Source: Pedobacter kyungheensis (GTDB lineage Bacteria; Bacteroidota; Bacteroidia; Sphingobacteriales; Sphingobacteriaceae). From it: a DNA stretch of 64,000 nucleotides. Each line of letters starts with the position of its first letter. Position 1 is the stretch's first letter. This document shows positions 1-8,925 of the stretch, in pieces. A program made the position numbers and the translations under genes. The DNA is taken from contig NZ_JSYN01000004.1 of the NCBI RefSeq assembly GCF_000812965.1, positions 124,001 to 188,000 of the forward strand, written 5' to 3'. The notes beneath the pieces are model-generated. The model saw nothing but the letters and a program-made list of their open reading frames with translations, was not told where the DNA came from and ran no database searches.

Positions 1-247
1 CCGTGGTGAAAATAATCGGACATTTAAGATTAGTTTGCTCTAAAATTTCAAAACTCAAGCCGTCTGATAATCGGATATCCATCATAATCAGGTCTGGACA
101 ATCGTTTTTTAATAACCAGGCCATACTTTCAGATACGCTCCCCAATACATCCAAAATAGCAATATCTGGACGTACAATGCCAATCAATCTTTTTAAACGA
201 TCGGCATTTGGTTTTTCATCTTCAACGATTAGAATATTTTTAATCAT
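1..247 (-). CDS. LytTR-type response regulator, N-terminal part (runs off the window)
   Basis: Only the first 82 codons are inside the window; the gene continues past position 1. The visible part is a CheY-like receiver domain: acidic pair E9/D10 after the first beta strand, and phospho-acceptor D57 in the motif DLIMMDIRL. The start ATG overlaps the stop of the upstream kinase by four bases (ATGA, 244-247), so the two are probably translationally coupled and form a two-component pair. A LytTR DNA-binding output domain is inferred from the LytS-like partner and is not visible here. Certain as a receiver; the output domain is an inference. Confidence 0.85.
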   Translation of the reverse strand, partial: MIKNILIVEDEKPNADRLKRLIGIVRPDIAILDVLGSVSESMAWLLKNDCPDLIMMDIRLSDGLSFEILEQTNLKCPIIFTT

Positions 248-1338
248 AATTTAATAAGTGGAACAATTACCGTAAACTGCTGCGAATCTTGTACAATTGT
301 GGGTAATGCTTTCCCCAGTAACCGATATCTCTTTTTAATATTATCCAGACCAATACCCGCTGAAACTGGTTTCCTGTCCAGTGCTTTAATTCCATTACTA
401 ACCGTTAATTCTTCAGAATCGGTGCCTTTTATTGAAATTTTTAAAGGGTCGTCTTTCAGTAATTTATTGTGTTTTAACGCATTTTCAATCAGCAGCTGTA
501 AAGTTAATGGTGGTATACGCAGGTGGTTCAATGCCGGATCAATTTCAATATTAAACTGAACACCTGTGCCGGCTCTTTGCTGTAAAAGAAAAATATAGGC
601 ATGGATGAATTTAATCTCGTCGGCCAGGCTAATTAGATCTTTTTTGGCATTGAGTAAGAGGTAGCGATACACTTTAGAGAAGTTTTCGGCGTATTCATAA
701 CCCAGTTGCTGGTCTTCAAGTATCAATTCGGAAAGCACGCTCAGGTTATTAAAAACAAAATGAGGGTCGATTTGCAGTTTCAAGGCCAGTAATTCGGCTT
801 CGGCAGCAGCTTGCTCGTGCTGTGCTGCTTTTACTTTATTTTCAAGTGCTTCCATCGCCGAACTTTTCCAGTTCATGATCAGGAAATTGCCAGTATTGAT
901 TCCGCTAATCATTAATCCAATGAGTATGCTTACCACAATAAACTGGGCAAAATCAGTGAGGTCTTGCGGAGACATTTCCCTTTTTTCTTCACCGCTTAAG
1001 GCGATATGGATTAAAACCTGAAAAAAAATAAGAATCAGCACCAATATAATATTGGCAATGGTTTCTATCGAAAGTCGTTTAAGCGGGGCCTGGGTCCAGG
1101 GAAAGCGTTTATTTAGCAGCTTATGCATAAAAATGCTCGATTCTGACATAATCACACAGAATAAGAAGGTGATAGTCATTTCGCCCAGAATTTCATAGTA
1201 TGATGAATTGATATATTCTACCCACCACCTCGAATAGGGATTGAGTACATAAGATACCAGGTAAAACATAATAAAAGCAAAAATCACGATCATGATTCGT
1301 TTGCCTTTATTACTAAAATAGATGTCAATTATCTTCAT
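244..1338 (-). CDS. LytS-like sensor histidine kinase (His_kinase family)
   Basis: A 364-residue membrane kinase that would phosphorylate the adjacent response regulator. The N-terminal 160 residues contain about four hydrophobic helices, followed by a short coiled coil (about 165-185). The phospho-acceptor block is LQIDPHFVFNNL with H193, the hallmark of the LytS/YehU His_kinase family rather than ordinary HisKA kinases. A compact ATPase domain follows, with N-box NALKHN and glycine box GIGLDNIKKRY near the C terminus. No extracellular sensor domain is obvious, so the signal is unknown. In Bacteroidota such LytS/LytTR pairs are very common. The stop overlaps the regulator start by four bases. 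Confidence 0.9.
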   Translation of the reverse strand: MKIIDIYFSNKGKRIMIVIFAFIMFYLVSYVLNPYSRWWVEYINSSYYEILGEMTITFLFCVIMSESSIFMHKLLNKRFPWTQAPLKRLSIETIANIILVLILIFFQVLIHIALSGEEKREMSPQDLTDFAQFIVVSILIGLMISGINTGNFLIMNWKSSAMEALENKVKAAQHEQAAAEAELLALKLQIDPHFVFNNLSVLSELILEDQQLGYEYAENFSKVYRYLLLNAKKDLISLADEIKFIHAYIFLLQQRAGTGVQFNIEIDPALNHLRIPPLTLQLLIENALKHNKLLKDDPLKISIKGTDSEELTVSNGIKALDRKPVSAGIGLDNIKKRYRLLGKALPTIVQDSQQFTVIVPLIKL

Positions 1339-1554
1339 AATGATGCCGATATCAGTTCATTACCACAACTGATAATTGCAGGATACCTCAATTACCGATT
1401 GGCAAATCATTTATCTGAATCCAAATTTCGTTTTTTTTGGCTGATATCTGCTTTTTTTTCTGCTCTGGTGGTTTTCTTTACCACTGAAGCGTTGATATGG
1501 CTTACTGAGGCAGATTGTGCTCCATGTTGCTTATAAAAAGATAATGGCAATGAT

Positions 1555-1923
1555 CTAACAACCCGCAGTTTGTGTTACATATCGGCTTACCAGTGTGCTA
1601 AGCTGCGCAATATCAAATGGTTTGCGTAAATAAGCATCGAAACCCATTTTACGGTAAGTCAAATCTATATCCGGATTACAGCTTGTGGCAATAAGGCCGG
1701 TTTGCGGGCATAAAACGCTGATTAATCTACATAATCTGGCCGGTCGGAGCAAGTCTTGAAAACAATCCATTATTACCAAATCTGGTGTATAGCTTACCAC
1801 GGCAGTAGTTAAATCGCTATCCCAGTAAGGAAGATTTTTTACCTGACAGCCTTCTTCGGTTAATATCAGACTAATAATTTCGAAAATAGCCACGTCGGGC
1901 TCATATAGAAATATCTTTTTCAT
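1555..1923 (-). CDS. stand-alone response regulator receiver protein
   Basis: A 122-residue protein that is a single receiver domain with no output domain. The acidic residues E8 and D10, phospho-acceptor D53 (in DLVIMDC), T80/S81 and K101 (in YLRKPFD) are all in place, so it should be phosphorylatable. It lies 216 bases upstream of the LytS-like kinase on the same strand but is probably a separate transcription unit. Single-domain receivers usually act by protein contact or as phosphate sinks; its partner is unknown. The start is well supported: a consensus GGAGG sits 7 bases upstream of the ATG, unusual in this phylum. It is cysteine-rich for its size (C26, C54, C65, C72, C82, C122). Confidence 0.85.
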   Translation of the reverse strand: MKKIFLYEPDVAIFEIISLILTEEGCQVKNLPYWDSDLTTAVVSYTPDLVIMDCFQDLLRPARLCRLISVLCPQTGLIATSCNPDIDLTYRKMGFDAYLRKPFDIAQLSTLVSRYVTQTAGC

Positions 1924-1930
1924 GGGTAGT

Positions 1931-1956
1931 CCTCCGAAAAAGATAAATCCTCCGCC
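1931..1956 (-). promoter_or_regulatory. strong Shine-Dalgarno tract with repeated GGAGG
   Basis: On the minus strand, upstream of the receiver gene, GGAGG occurs at 1931-1935 with a 7-base spacer to the ATG. Two further GGAGG copies lie at about 1949-1953 and just beyond, inside a G/C-rich patch. Most genes in this window lack any such motif. Confidence 0.6.
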
Positions 1957-2057
1957 TCCGGGGGGAATATTTTAAGGATATTACAATATAGTCAAAATTA
2001 ATTTACAAAACGAATTTATGGGGTATTATAAGTGTTACGCTTTATGATTTGATCTGT

Positions 2058-4502
2058 TTATTTGATGCCATTTTGAATGGATGTGAGATCTAAAAATGCA
2101 TCGGGAAGTCCTGGCGAACTCACCTGCAGCTTAATATTTCCGGTAGTGTGCGTACTCTTTACAATAGCCAAAGCCTTGCCATTCCAGGCCTTTCTGGTAT
2201 TTGAAGTATAAGGTGTAATGTCTTTCAGATTGGCATTATCTGTGGCTGCCAGGCTTGCTGCCCCTGTTAATTTAAAAGTCAGCGTATTGTTTGCATCAGG
2301 TTTGATATTCCCATCCTTATCTACTATTTCTGCAGTGATAAACGAGAGGTCTTGTCCATTAGCCAATAGCCTGTTTCTATCAGCTTTTAACCTGATTTTA
2401 TAAGCCGCTGCAACAGTTTTCAAAATTGAGGCTGTTGTTTCTTTGCCGTTAACTACACCTACAGCTTTTAGCTCGCCTGGTTGATAAGGAATGGAAAATA
2501 CAGCCTTAAACTCCTGTTTGGCGGTAGTTTCCTTTTCGCCGATTAGTTTGTTGTTGAGGTAAAGGCGTACAGCGGGGTATTTGGCATAAATTTCTACCTG
2601 TATTGCTTTGCCTTCGTAACCCGGCCAGGTCCAGCTTTCCCAGGTCGGCCAAACCGACCACATGGTTTCTTTAATTACACCTCCATTAAGTGGATTGGGC
2701 TCTTTTACTGCGAGGTAAATTTGTTCGTTATCATTATAAAGCATGCTCCGGTAGTGCGAAATGGGTTTTCGCCAGCCTGTTAAGTCAATATCACCGCAAT
2801 AGGCACCATGCCACGGAAAAAGATCGCGTTCCCAATGCTGCCCTTCCAATTCTCCGGGGTAAAAATAGCGCCCAATGCCCGATTCGCCCAAATAATCCAT
2901 GGCTGTCCAAACAAAATCGCCGATAATGTAGCTGTTTTGCTGTACCAACGCCCAGTTGGCAAAGGCATCTCTGGGATAAGATTCTGTTTGTACAATAATG
3001 CGTGAGGGCACCCGCTCATGATCTGCCTTTGCATGGTGTAATTGATAATTGTATCCGGCTACATCGTGCGCTGCCATTAGCGGATCAAACATGGCCCAAT
3101 CTTTATCCCAGGTAGTCATGGCCGAAGTAACCGGTCTTGTAGTGTCATGTTTTTTTACATAGCTTGAAAGGAGTTTGGCTGTTTCTATCGCCTGCGGTTC
3201 TTTGCGTTCAATAATTTCATTACCAATGCTCCACATAATGATTGAGGGATGGTTACGATCGCGTTTAACCATTGCGGCCACATCAAGTGCTGCCCAATCG
3301 TTAAAATATAAAGCATAATCATACTTGTTTTTGCCCGTACGCCAGCCATCAAAGGCTTCATCAACTACGAGGAGCCCCAGTTTATCGCAGGCTGCTAAAA
3401 AGGCTTCTGATGGTGGGTTATGTGAAGTGCGAACGGCATTAAATCCTGCGGATTTTAACAGCTCAGCTTTTCTTTCCTCGGCGCGATCAAAAGCTGTTGC
3501 ACCCAAACTGCCATTATCGTGATGTACACAACCACCATTTAGTTTGATGTTTTGGCCATTCAGTTCAAATCCTTTGGTAGCACTGAAATTTATTGAGCGG
3601 ATGCCGAATGGCTGAGTTACCTTGTCTAAGAGCTTTTTATCTCTTCTTATTTCAACCTCTGCCTGATATAAATCTGGGGTTTGAATAGCCCATAAGTCTG
3701 GGTTTTTCACTTCAATTTGCTCAGTTACCTCCTTAAAACTATTGGGGTTTATGTTAACCTGAACAATCTTTGTAGCTGCTTTTTTGTGGGTTTTATCAAA
3801 GAGCGAAATAGATAAGGCAACATTTTTAGGCATATCGGTATCATTTTTAAGTTTAGCTGCTACCTGAACGGTGGCTTTGTTGCTGCTTACCTTTGGTGTA
3901 GTAATAAAAACGCCCCATTGATCGATGTGAACCGGATCTTTACTCACCAGCCACACATGACGGTAAATTCCTGATCCGCTATACCAGCGTGAGTTTTTTT
4001 GTTGGGCGTTATCAACCCGAACGGTGATGGTATTTTTAGCACCATATTTCAAATAAGGACTCAAATCGTAACTAAAAGCTGAATAACCATAAGGGTAAAC
4101 ACCCAGCGATTTACCATTGATGAAAACTTCGGCATTCATGTAAACGCCTTCAAAATAAACAGATATGCGTTTATTTTTTGCACTGGCTGGCAAAGAAAAT
4201 GTTTTACGATACCAGCCAATCCCTGCCGGAAAATAACCACCATCGTTTCCCATTGGATTTTTGGCTTCCATTTTGCCTTCAATACTCCAGTCGTGAGGCA
4301 AATCGAGCCCACGCCATTTTCGATCGTCAAAAGCAGGAGCACTGTAATCATCGGTTTGGTTAGCCAGGCTAAATTTCCAGCCATAATCAAAAAGCTGTTT
4401 ATCGGCATTAAAGTTTTGTTGTGCACCCGAATTGTGTGTTAAAAAAATAAGGAGGACAATTAGCGTTACACAATTAAAACCAGAACGGAAAGATTTTTTC
4501 AT
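2058..4502 (-). CDS. exported glycoside hydrolase family 2 enzyme (beta-galactosidase-like)
   Basis: An 814-residue GH2 protein that should cleave a terminal beta-linked sugar (galactose, glucuronate or mannose) from an oligosaccharide in the periplasm. The first about 27 residues form a signal peptide ending SGAQ. Next come the GH2 sugar-binding jelly roll (about 45-190, with NGKSLGVYPYGYSAF), an Ig-like domain (about 195-305) and a TIM barrel (about 310-600). Acid/base E429 lies in MWSIGNE, and the likely nucleophile is E507 in VQTESYP. C-terminal DUF4982-like and Big-like domains complete the protein, a layout common in Bacteroidota beta-galactosidases. No SusCD pair or other glycosidase is adjacent, so the substrate cannot be read from context. 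Confidence 0.9.
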   Translation of the reverse strand: MKKSFRSGFNCVTLIVLLIFLTHNSGAQQNFNADKQLFDYGWKFSLANQTDDYSAPAFDDRKWRGLDLPHDWSIEGKMEAKNPMGNDGGYFPAGIGWYRKTFSLPASAKNKRISVYFEGVYMNAEVFINGKSLGVYPYGYSAFSYDLSPYLKYGAKNTITVRVDNAQQKNSRWYSGSGIYRHVWLVSKDPVHIDQWGVFITTPKVSSNKATVQVAAKLKNDTDMPKNVALSISLFDKTHKKAATKIVQVNINPNSFKEVTEQIEVKNPDLWAIQTPDLYQAEVEIRRDKKLLDKVTQPFGIRSINFSATKGFELNGQNIKLNGGCVHHDNGSLGATAFDRAEERKAELLKSAGFNAVRTSHNPPSEAFLAACDKLGLLVVDEAFDGWRTGKNKYDYALYFNDWAALDVAAMVKRDRNHPSIIMWSIGNEIIERKEPQAIETAKLLSSYVKKHDTTRPVTSAMTTWDKDWAMFDPLMAAHDVAGYNYQLHHAKADHERVPSRIIVQTESYPRDAFANWALVQQNSYIIGDFVWTAMDYLGESGIGRYFYPGELEGQHWERDLFPWHGAYCGDIDLTGWRKPISHYRSMLYNDNEQIYLAVKEPNPLNGGVIKETMWSVWPTWESWTWPGYEGKAIQVEIYAKYPAVRLYLNNKLIGEKETTAKQEFKAVFSIPYQPGELKAVGVVNGKETTASILKTVAAAYKIRLKADRNRLLANGQDLSFITAEIVDKDGNIKPDANNTLTFKLTGAASLAATDNANLKDITPYTSNTRKAWNGKALAIVKSTHTTGNIKLQVSSPGLPDAFLDLTSIQNGIK

Positions 4503-4755
4503 GGGAGGTTGATTTATACTTGGTTGGCATGAAGATATAAATAATAAACGTTATATGCACGTTTAAAAATAATAAAATCAAATATGGGCTAAACCATTAC
4601 GCCTTAGCAGGATTAGGATTGTTTATTGAAAATATAGGAAATGGCTGTTTTGTTGTGGATTTGGAGAAGAGGGGCAGAAAACTGATGGAGCTTAACCAGA
4701 CGAAGAATAAAGTGTTTTTGGAGCCGAATAAACTAATCTATTCGGCCCTTTAAAC
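4503..4755. other. intergenic region with a hairpin
   Basis: AT-rich spacer upstream of the GH2 gene. The only structure I see is an inverted repeat at 4723-4746, GCCGAATA with an 8-base loop and TATTCGGC. It lies 9 bases beyond the stop of the small ORF at 4756-4860 and could be its transcript end. No protein-like reading frame is recognisable in the rest. Confidence 0.5.
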
Positions 4756-4860
4756 TTAAAACCGCCTTTCTCGGCCTTTGTTACGAAGTAATTCGATCAA
4801 AATACCGAAACCAGAAAGTAGTGAGAATACGCCGATGATTAGGTTGGTTCTGTCATCCAT
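4756..4860 (-). CDS. putative 34-residue single-span membrane protein
   Basis: A short open frame, ATG at 4860 and TAA at 4756. It starts MDDRTNLIIGVFSLL, runs through one hydrophobic helix (about residues 7-25) and ends in a basic tail, KGRERRF. The acidic N terminus, single helix and positive C terminus are typical of small bacterial membrane proteins. A hairpin (4723-4746) lies just after the stop. No clear Shine-Dalgarno sequence or -7 box is visible. I do not recognise a family; the call rests on composition and topology, so it may be spurious. Confidence 0.45.
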   Translation of the reverse strand: MDDRTNLIIGVFSLLSGFGILIELLRNKGRERRF

Positions 4861-5086
4861 GAAGTTTTAGTTTAGGTTTTCAAGATATAAACTTCAAATG
4901 ACATTAAAAAGACAATTAGTAAAAAAAGAGCAAAAAAGAGTAAAAAAATAGTAAATAGTCATTTTTTACCCATTTAAATAATCAGCTCACATTGCTCAGA
5001 AAATTGAATTATCACATTTTAAAAACCAATATCTGCTCACAAAGGTTTCTTTAACAGGCATTTCGGCCAGTTTAAAATAAACGATA

Positions 5087-7789
5087 ATGAGTTTACAGGC
5101 GTACAATCAAAAACGAGATTTTAAAAAGACCACCGAACCTAAGGCTGGGATGAGTAAAGACAGCAAAAGATTAATGTTTGTGGTTCAAAAGCACGATGCT
5201 TCGAGGCTCCACTACGATTTCCGGTTGGAAATGGGTGGGGTTTTAAAAAGTTGGGCTGTACCCAAAGGGCCTTCACTCGATCCTAAAATTAAACACCTGG
5301 CCATGATGGTAGAAGATCATCCTTTCGATTATCGCAATTTTGAAGGCATTATTCCGAAAGGAGAATATGGTGGCGGAACCGTAATTGTTTGGGATCAGGG
5401 TTGGTACGAAACGATAGAAGATATAAAAGGAAAAAAAGCCCAGGAAAATAATTTGCTTAAAGAACTGGCTAAGGGATCTGTTAAAGTACGTTTACACGGG
5501 CAAAAATTAAACGGGGAATTTGCTTTGGTAAAAACTAAAGGCATGGGCGAAAATGCCTGGCTGCTGATTAAACATGATGATGAATTTGCCACTAAAAAGG
5601 ATGTCACGAAACTGGATGAATCGGTACTTTCGGGAAAGACTATTGCGGTGATGGAGAAAACCAGTCAAAAGGTATGGAAATCGGGTAAAGCACAAACTAT
5701 TAGTGATGAAAAGCTGGCCAAAGCCGTAAAGATTAAAAAAAAAGTTAAAAGTGATCCGGAATCTGCTGATCTGCAGGACGAAAATCCCGATCCGGCTAAA
5801 TTGCTTAAAGGGGCACCTAAATCGGTCATTTTAAAAAATATAAAACCCATGTTGGCCACGCTGGTGGATAGCCCTTTTGATGATGCAGACTGGCAATATG
5901 AAGTGAAGTGGGATGGGTATCGCGCACTTGCTTTCTTGAATAAAGATGAAGTAGAACTGCTTTCGAGAAACAAAAAATCATTTAACGAAAAATTTTATCC
6001 TGTTTATGAGCTCTTAAAATCGCTGAAACTAAACGCCGTTTTGGATGGAGAAGTATTGGTGCTGAATGAAAAAGGCATTTCGAATTTTGGTCAACTGCAA
6101 AACTGGCGGAGTGAAGCCGACGGTGCATTAACTTATTGCGTTTTCGATATTTTGTGGTATAAAGGAAAGGACCTTACCGGCCTTACGCTGGTTGAAAGAC
6201 AGGCGATATTGAATGAAATATTACCTCAAAATAACGATCGCATCCGCATTTCCAAAGTTTTTGATACCAACGGAACAGCATTTTTTGAAGCTGCTAAGAA
6301 GATCGGGCTAGAAGGAATTATGGCCAAGCGTAAATCTTCCGTTTATAGCATAAATAGCAGATCCAAAGACTGGCTTAAAATAAAAATCAATAAAAGGCAG
6401 GAAGTGGTGATTGCTGGTTTTACCAAAAACAAAGACACTTCCAAATCTTTCAGTTCGCTCATATTAGCAGTGTATAAAAAAGGTAAATTAACATTTGCTG
6501 GCAAGGTAGGCACAGGTTTTTCTAATCAGGATCAAAAGGAGCTGATGAAATTGTTTGAACCTTATATTACGAGGAAAAGCCCTTTTGAGGTTATTCCTGA
6601 TGTAAATAAGCGCTCGCGATTTCAATACATGCAACCCAATGCAGAGATAATCTGGATGAAACCGATACTGGTTGCCGAGGTAGAGTTTACCGAAATTACA
6701 AGCGATGGGGTGTTCAGGCATCCTTCGTTCAAAGGAATGCGCGAAGATAAAAAGGCTACAGAAGTGGTAAGGGAACAAGCTGAAACAGTTAAAGAAATAG
6801 TTAAGCAGGCTGAAGATAAAAAATTAGACAATAAAGAAATATCAAAAATGAATGCTGATAACTTGTTAAGTGACAAAGGCGACAGACAAGAGCTTAAAAT
6901 AAAGGGTAAAACGCTTGAATTTAATCACCTTTCTAAGGTTTACTGGCCTGGTGAGGGCATTACCAAACGCGATTTGTTAAATTACTATGCTGCAGTATCG
7001 GAGTATATGTTGCCTTATTTAAAAGATAGACCGCAATCTTTAAACCGTTTTCCGGGTGGGATAAAAGGAAAGCCTTTTTACCAGAAAGATGTTAAGGGAA
7101 AAGCTCCTGAATGGGCAAAAACTTTTCCTTACTCAACCGGCGATGGCGAAGAGAAAGAATACTTGTTAGGCAACGATCTGGCTACACTCTTGTGGATGGT
7201 ATCACTGGGTTGTATTGAAATCAATCCCTGGTTTTCGCGTGCTAAAAAGCCCGATTATCCGGATTATTGTGTGATAGATCTTGATCCCGATCAGCAGGAT
7301 TTTGATCAGGTAATTGTAGCCGCACTTCAGGTAAAAGAGGTGCTCGATGCCATTGATGTACCCAGTTTTCCTAAAACTTCGGGATCAACCGGAATTCACA
7401 TCTATATTCCGATGGGGGCAAAGTATACCTACGAACAAACACAGCTTTTTGCAAGGATTATAGTGGAAGCCGTTCATGCCGCTTTGCCCGAGTTTACGAC
7501 GCTCGAACGCAGCATTGCCGCCCGCAAAGGGAAAATGTACCTCGATTTTTTACAAAATCGTCCGGGTGCAACCATCGCCGGACCATATTCGGTAAGACCA
7601 AAGCCTGGTGCAACGGTTTCTATGCCATTGGATTGGGATGAAGTTAAACCAGGCTTGAAAATGAAAGATTTTACCATTTTTAATACCATGGCTAGGCTAA
7701 AAGAAAAAGGCGATCTTTTTAAAGGTGTGCTGGGTAAAGGTATTGATCTGAAAAAGGCCATTCAAAAAGCTAAGGATCAATTTCAGTAG
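5087..7789 (+). CDS. ligD: multifunctional DNA ligase LigD
   Basis: A 900-residue ATP-dependent ligase/polymerase for non-homologous end joining. Domain order is phosphoesterase, ligase, polymerase. The N-terminal 3'-phosphoesterase domain (about 10-165) has HDASRLHYDFRLE and the GEYGGGTV segment. The adenylating ligase domain (about 250-540) has nucleophile K274 in YEVKWDGYRALAF. The C-terminal archaeo-eukaryotic-primase-like polymerase (about 600-885) has the metal aspartates D731/D733 in IDLDPD and the TSGSTGIHIYIP motif. All three activities look intact. It is followed by ku after 258 bases that contain inverted repeats. Confidence 0.97.
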   Translation: MSLQAYNQKRDFKKTTEPKAGMSKDSKRLMFVVQKHDASRLHYDFRLEMGGVLKSWAVPKGPSLDPKIKHLAMMVEDHPFDYRNFEGIIPKGEYGGGTVIVWDQGWYETIEDIKGKKAQENNLLKELAKGSVKVRLHGQKLNGEFALVKTKGMGENAWLLIKHDDEFATKKDVTKLDESVLSGKTIAVMEKTSQKVWKSGKAQTISDEKLAKAVKIKKKVKSDPESADLQDENPDPAKLLKGAPKSVILKNIKPMLATLVDSPFDDADWQYEVKWDGYRALAFLNKDEVELLSRNKKSFNEKFYPVYELLKSLKLNAVLDGEVLVLNEKGISNFGQLQNWRSEADGALTYCVFDILWYKGKDLTGLTLVERQAILNEILPQNNDRIRISKVFDTNGTAFFEAAKKIGLEGIMAKRKSSVYSINSRSKDWLKIKINKRQEVVIAGFTKNKDTSKSFSSLILAVYKKGKLTFAGKVGTGFSNQDQKELMKLFEPYITRKSPFEVIPDVNKRSRFQYMQPNAEIIWMKPILVAEVEFTEITSDGVFRHPSFKGMREDKKATEVVREQAETVKEIVKQAEDKKLDNKEISKMNADNLLSDKGDRQELKIKGKTLEFNHLSKVYWPGEGITKRDLLNYYAAVSEYMLPYLKDRPQSLNRFPGGIKGKPFYQKDVKGKAPEWAKTFPYSTGDGEEKEYLLGNDLATLLWMVSLGCIEINPWFSRAKKPDYPDYCVIDLDPDQQDFDQVIVAALQVKEVLDAIDVPSFPKTSGSTGIHIYIPMGAKYTYEQTQLFARIIVEAVHAALPEFTTLERSIAARKGKMYLDFLQNRPGATIAGPYSVRPKPGATVSMPLDWDEVKPGLKMKDFTIFNTMARLKEKGDLFKGVLGKGIDLKKAIQKAKDQFQ

Positions 7790-7810
7790 TTTCTATTACC
7801 CCACTACGTC

Positions 7811-7853
7811 ATGCTGAACTTCCGCCCGGCCAGTCGGACGGGTGTTTCAGCAT
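7811..7853. repeat. interspersed inverted repeat between ligD and ku
   Basis: ATGCTGAA (7811-7818) pairs with TTCAGCAT (7846-7853) around a G/C-rich centre. The wording (GTCATGCTGAAC, TTTCAGCATCTC) resembles REP-like repeats that are frequent between genes in Bacteroidota genomes. It sits just after ligD and may help end its transcript. Confidence 0.55.
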
Positions 7854-7928
7854 CTCTTCAATCTTGAATAGGATCATTAAAACGAGAGGTCCTGAAACAA
7901 GTTCAGGAAGACGATCATATTTTCTTAT

Positions 7929-7949
7929 CGGTTGGTGACTCACCAACCG
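7929..7949. repeat. perfect palindrome upstream of ku
   Basis: CGGTTGGTGA, one central C, then TCACCAACCG: ten-base arms without mismatch. A second, related inverted repeat follows at 7966-7988 (CTGATTGGTG, CGC, CACCAACCAG, one mismatch). Both use the words TTGGTG/CACCAA and lie 60-120 bases before the ku start, so they could be operators or a hairpin pair. Confidence 0.6.
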
Positions 7950-8047
7950 AAATACGATCACTGAGCTGATTGGTGCGCCACCAACCAGTGAGATCACAAA
8001 ACAATCGGCTTTGCCAGACTGTTAGTAGTGAAGTTAAATTTATTAAG

Positions 8048-8818
8048 ATGAGATCAATCTGGAAAGGTTCAATTGGATTTGGGCTGGTTAATATTCCGGT
8101 TAAATTATTTTCGGGTGTCGAAAACAGTCACCTGGATTTAGATATGCTGGATGAACGAGATCATGAGAAAATCAGGTTTATGCGGGTCAACGAAAAGACA
8201 CATAAAGAGGTACCCTTTGATAAAATTGTAAAGGGGTATTTTTTGAAAGATCGTTATATCATTTTAGATAAACATGATTTTGAAGAAGCATCGCCAGAAA
8301 AGACAAAAATTATTGAGCTGGAGAATTTCGTCGATATCGAGGCTATTAATCCAATATATTACGAAACTTCATATTATTCAGAGCCCGAAAAGCAGGGGAG
8401 AAAAGCTTATGCTTTATTGTTAAAAGCCCTGGTGAAATCGAAAAAGGCTGGTGTAGCTCGCTTTGTTTTGCGCAATACAGAAAACCTTTGCGTTATTCAT
8501 CCCATGGATGATGTAATTGTGATTACTAAAATTCGTTTTCAGCAGGAAATCAGAAGTTTATCTGAAATAAATAAAGTAGGAGATATTAATATCACTAAAA
8601 AGGAAATGGATGTAGGACTGGCTTTAATTAAGCAATACAGCTCGTCCTTTGATTTAGGCGCATTTAAAGATGAGTACAGCGATGAACTGCTTAAAATTAT
8701 AAAGGCTAAGGCCAAAGGTAAGCGGGCTACGGTGAAGAAAATGAAACCACAAAAGGCGGTAAGCGACGATCTTTACGATCAGTTAATGGAAAGTCTAGGC
8801 ACAAAAAAAGGCGCTTAA
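8048..8818 (+). CDS. ku: Ku DNA end-binding protein
   Basis: A 256-residue bacterial Ku homologue, which forms a homodimeric ring on double-strand ends and recruits LigD. The family N terminus MRSIWKGSIGFGLVNIPVKL is plain at the ATG at 8048, so I take that start. An in-frame ATG at 7970 would add 26 residues that do not resemble Ku and would be encoded by the palindromic spacer. The Ku core runs to about residue 225. It ends in a lysine-rich tail (AKAKGKRATVKKMKPQKAV), as usual for bacterial Ku. It follows ligD on the same strand, giving a two-gene repair module. Confidence 0.95.
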   Translation: MRSIWKGSIGFGLVNIPVKLFSGVENSHLDLDMLDERDHEKIRFMRVNEKTHKEVPFDKIVKGYFLKDRYIILDKHDFEEASPEKTKIIELENFVDIEAINPIYYETSYYSEPEKQGRKAYALLLKALVKSKKAGVARFVLRNTENLCVIHPMDDVIVITKIRFQQEIRSLSEINKVGDINITKKEMDVGLALIKQYSSSFDLGAFKDEYSDELLKIIKAKAKGKRATVKKMKPQKAVSDDLYDQLMESLGTKKGA

Positions 8819-8925
8819 AGCTGAATGTTGTGCTGGATAATTCTAAAATATACCGGCTTTAAACAACTGTAGCCTGCCACAAGGCAAGCTACAGCTTTAA
8901 TCTTTCTTATTGAATCTGTGACCAG

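Noticed and set aside
1330..1548. Plus-strand open frame with a membrane-like translation (LIIAGYLNYRLANHL and WLISAFFSALVVFF) between the kinase and receiver genes
   Set aside because: It has no start codon in a sensible place, its left end is antisense to the kinase gene, and T-rich DNA readily yields hydrophobic translations.
7970..8047. N-terminal extension of Ku by 26 residues
   Set aside because: It is encoded by palindromic spacer DNA, and the family begins at the internal ATG at 8048.
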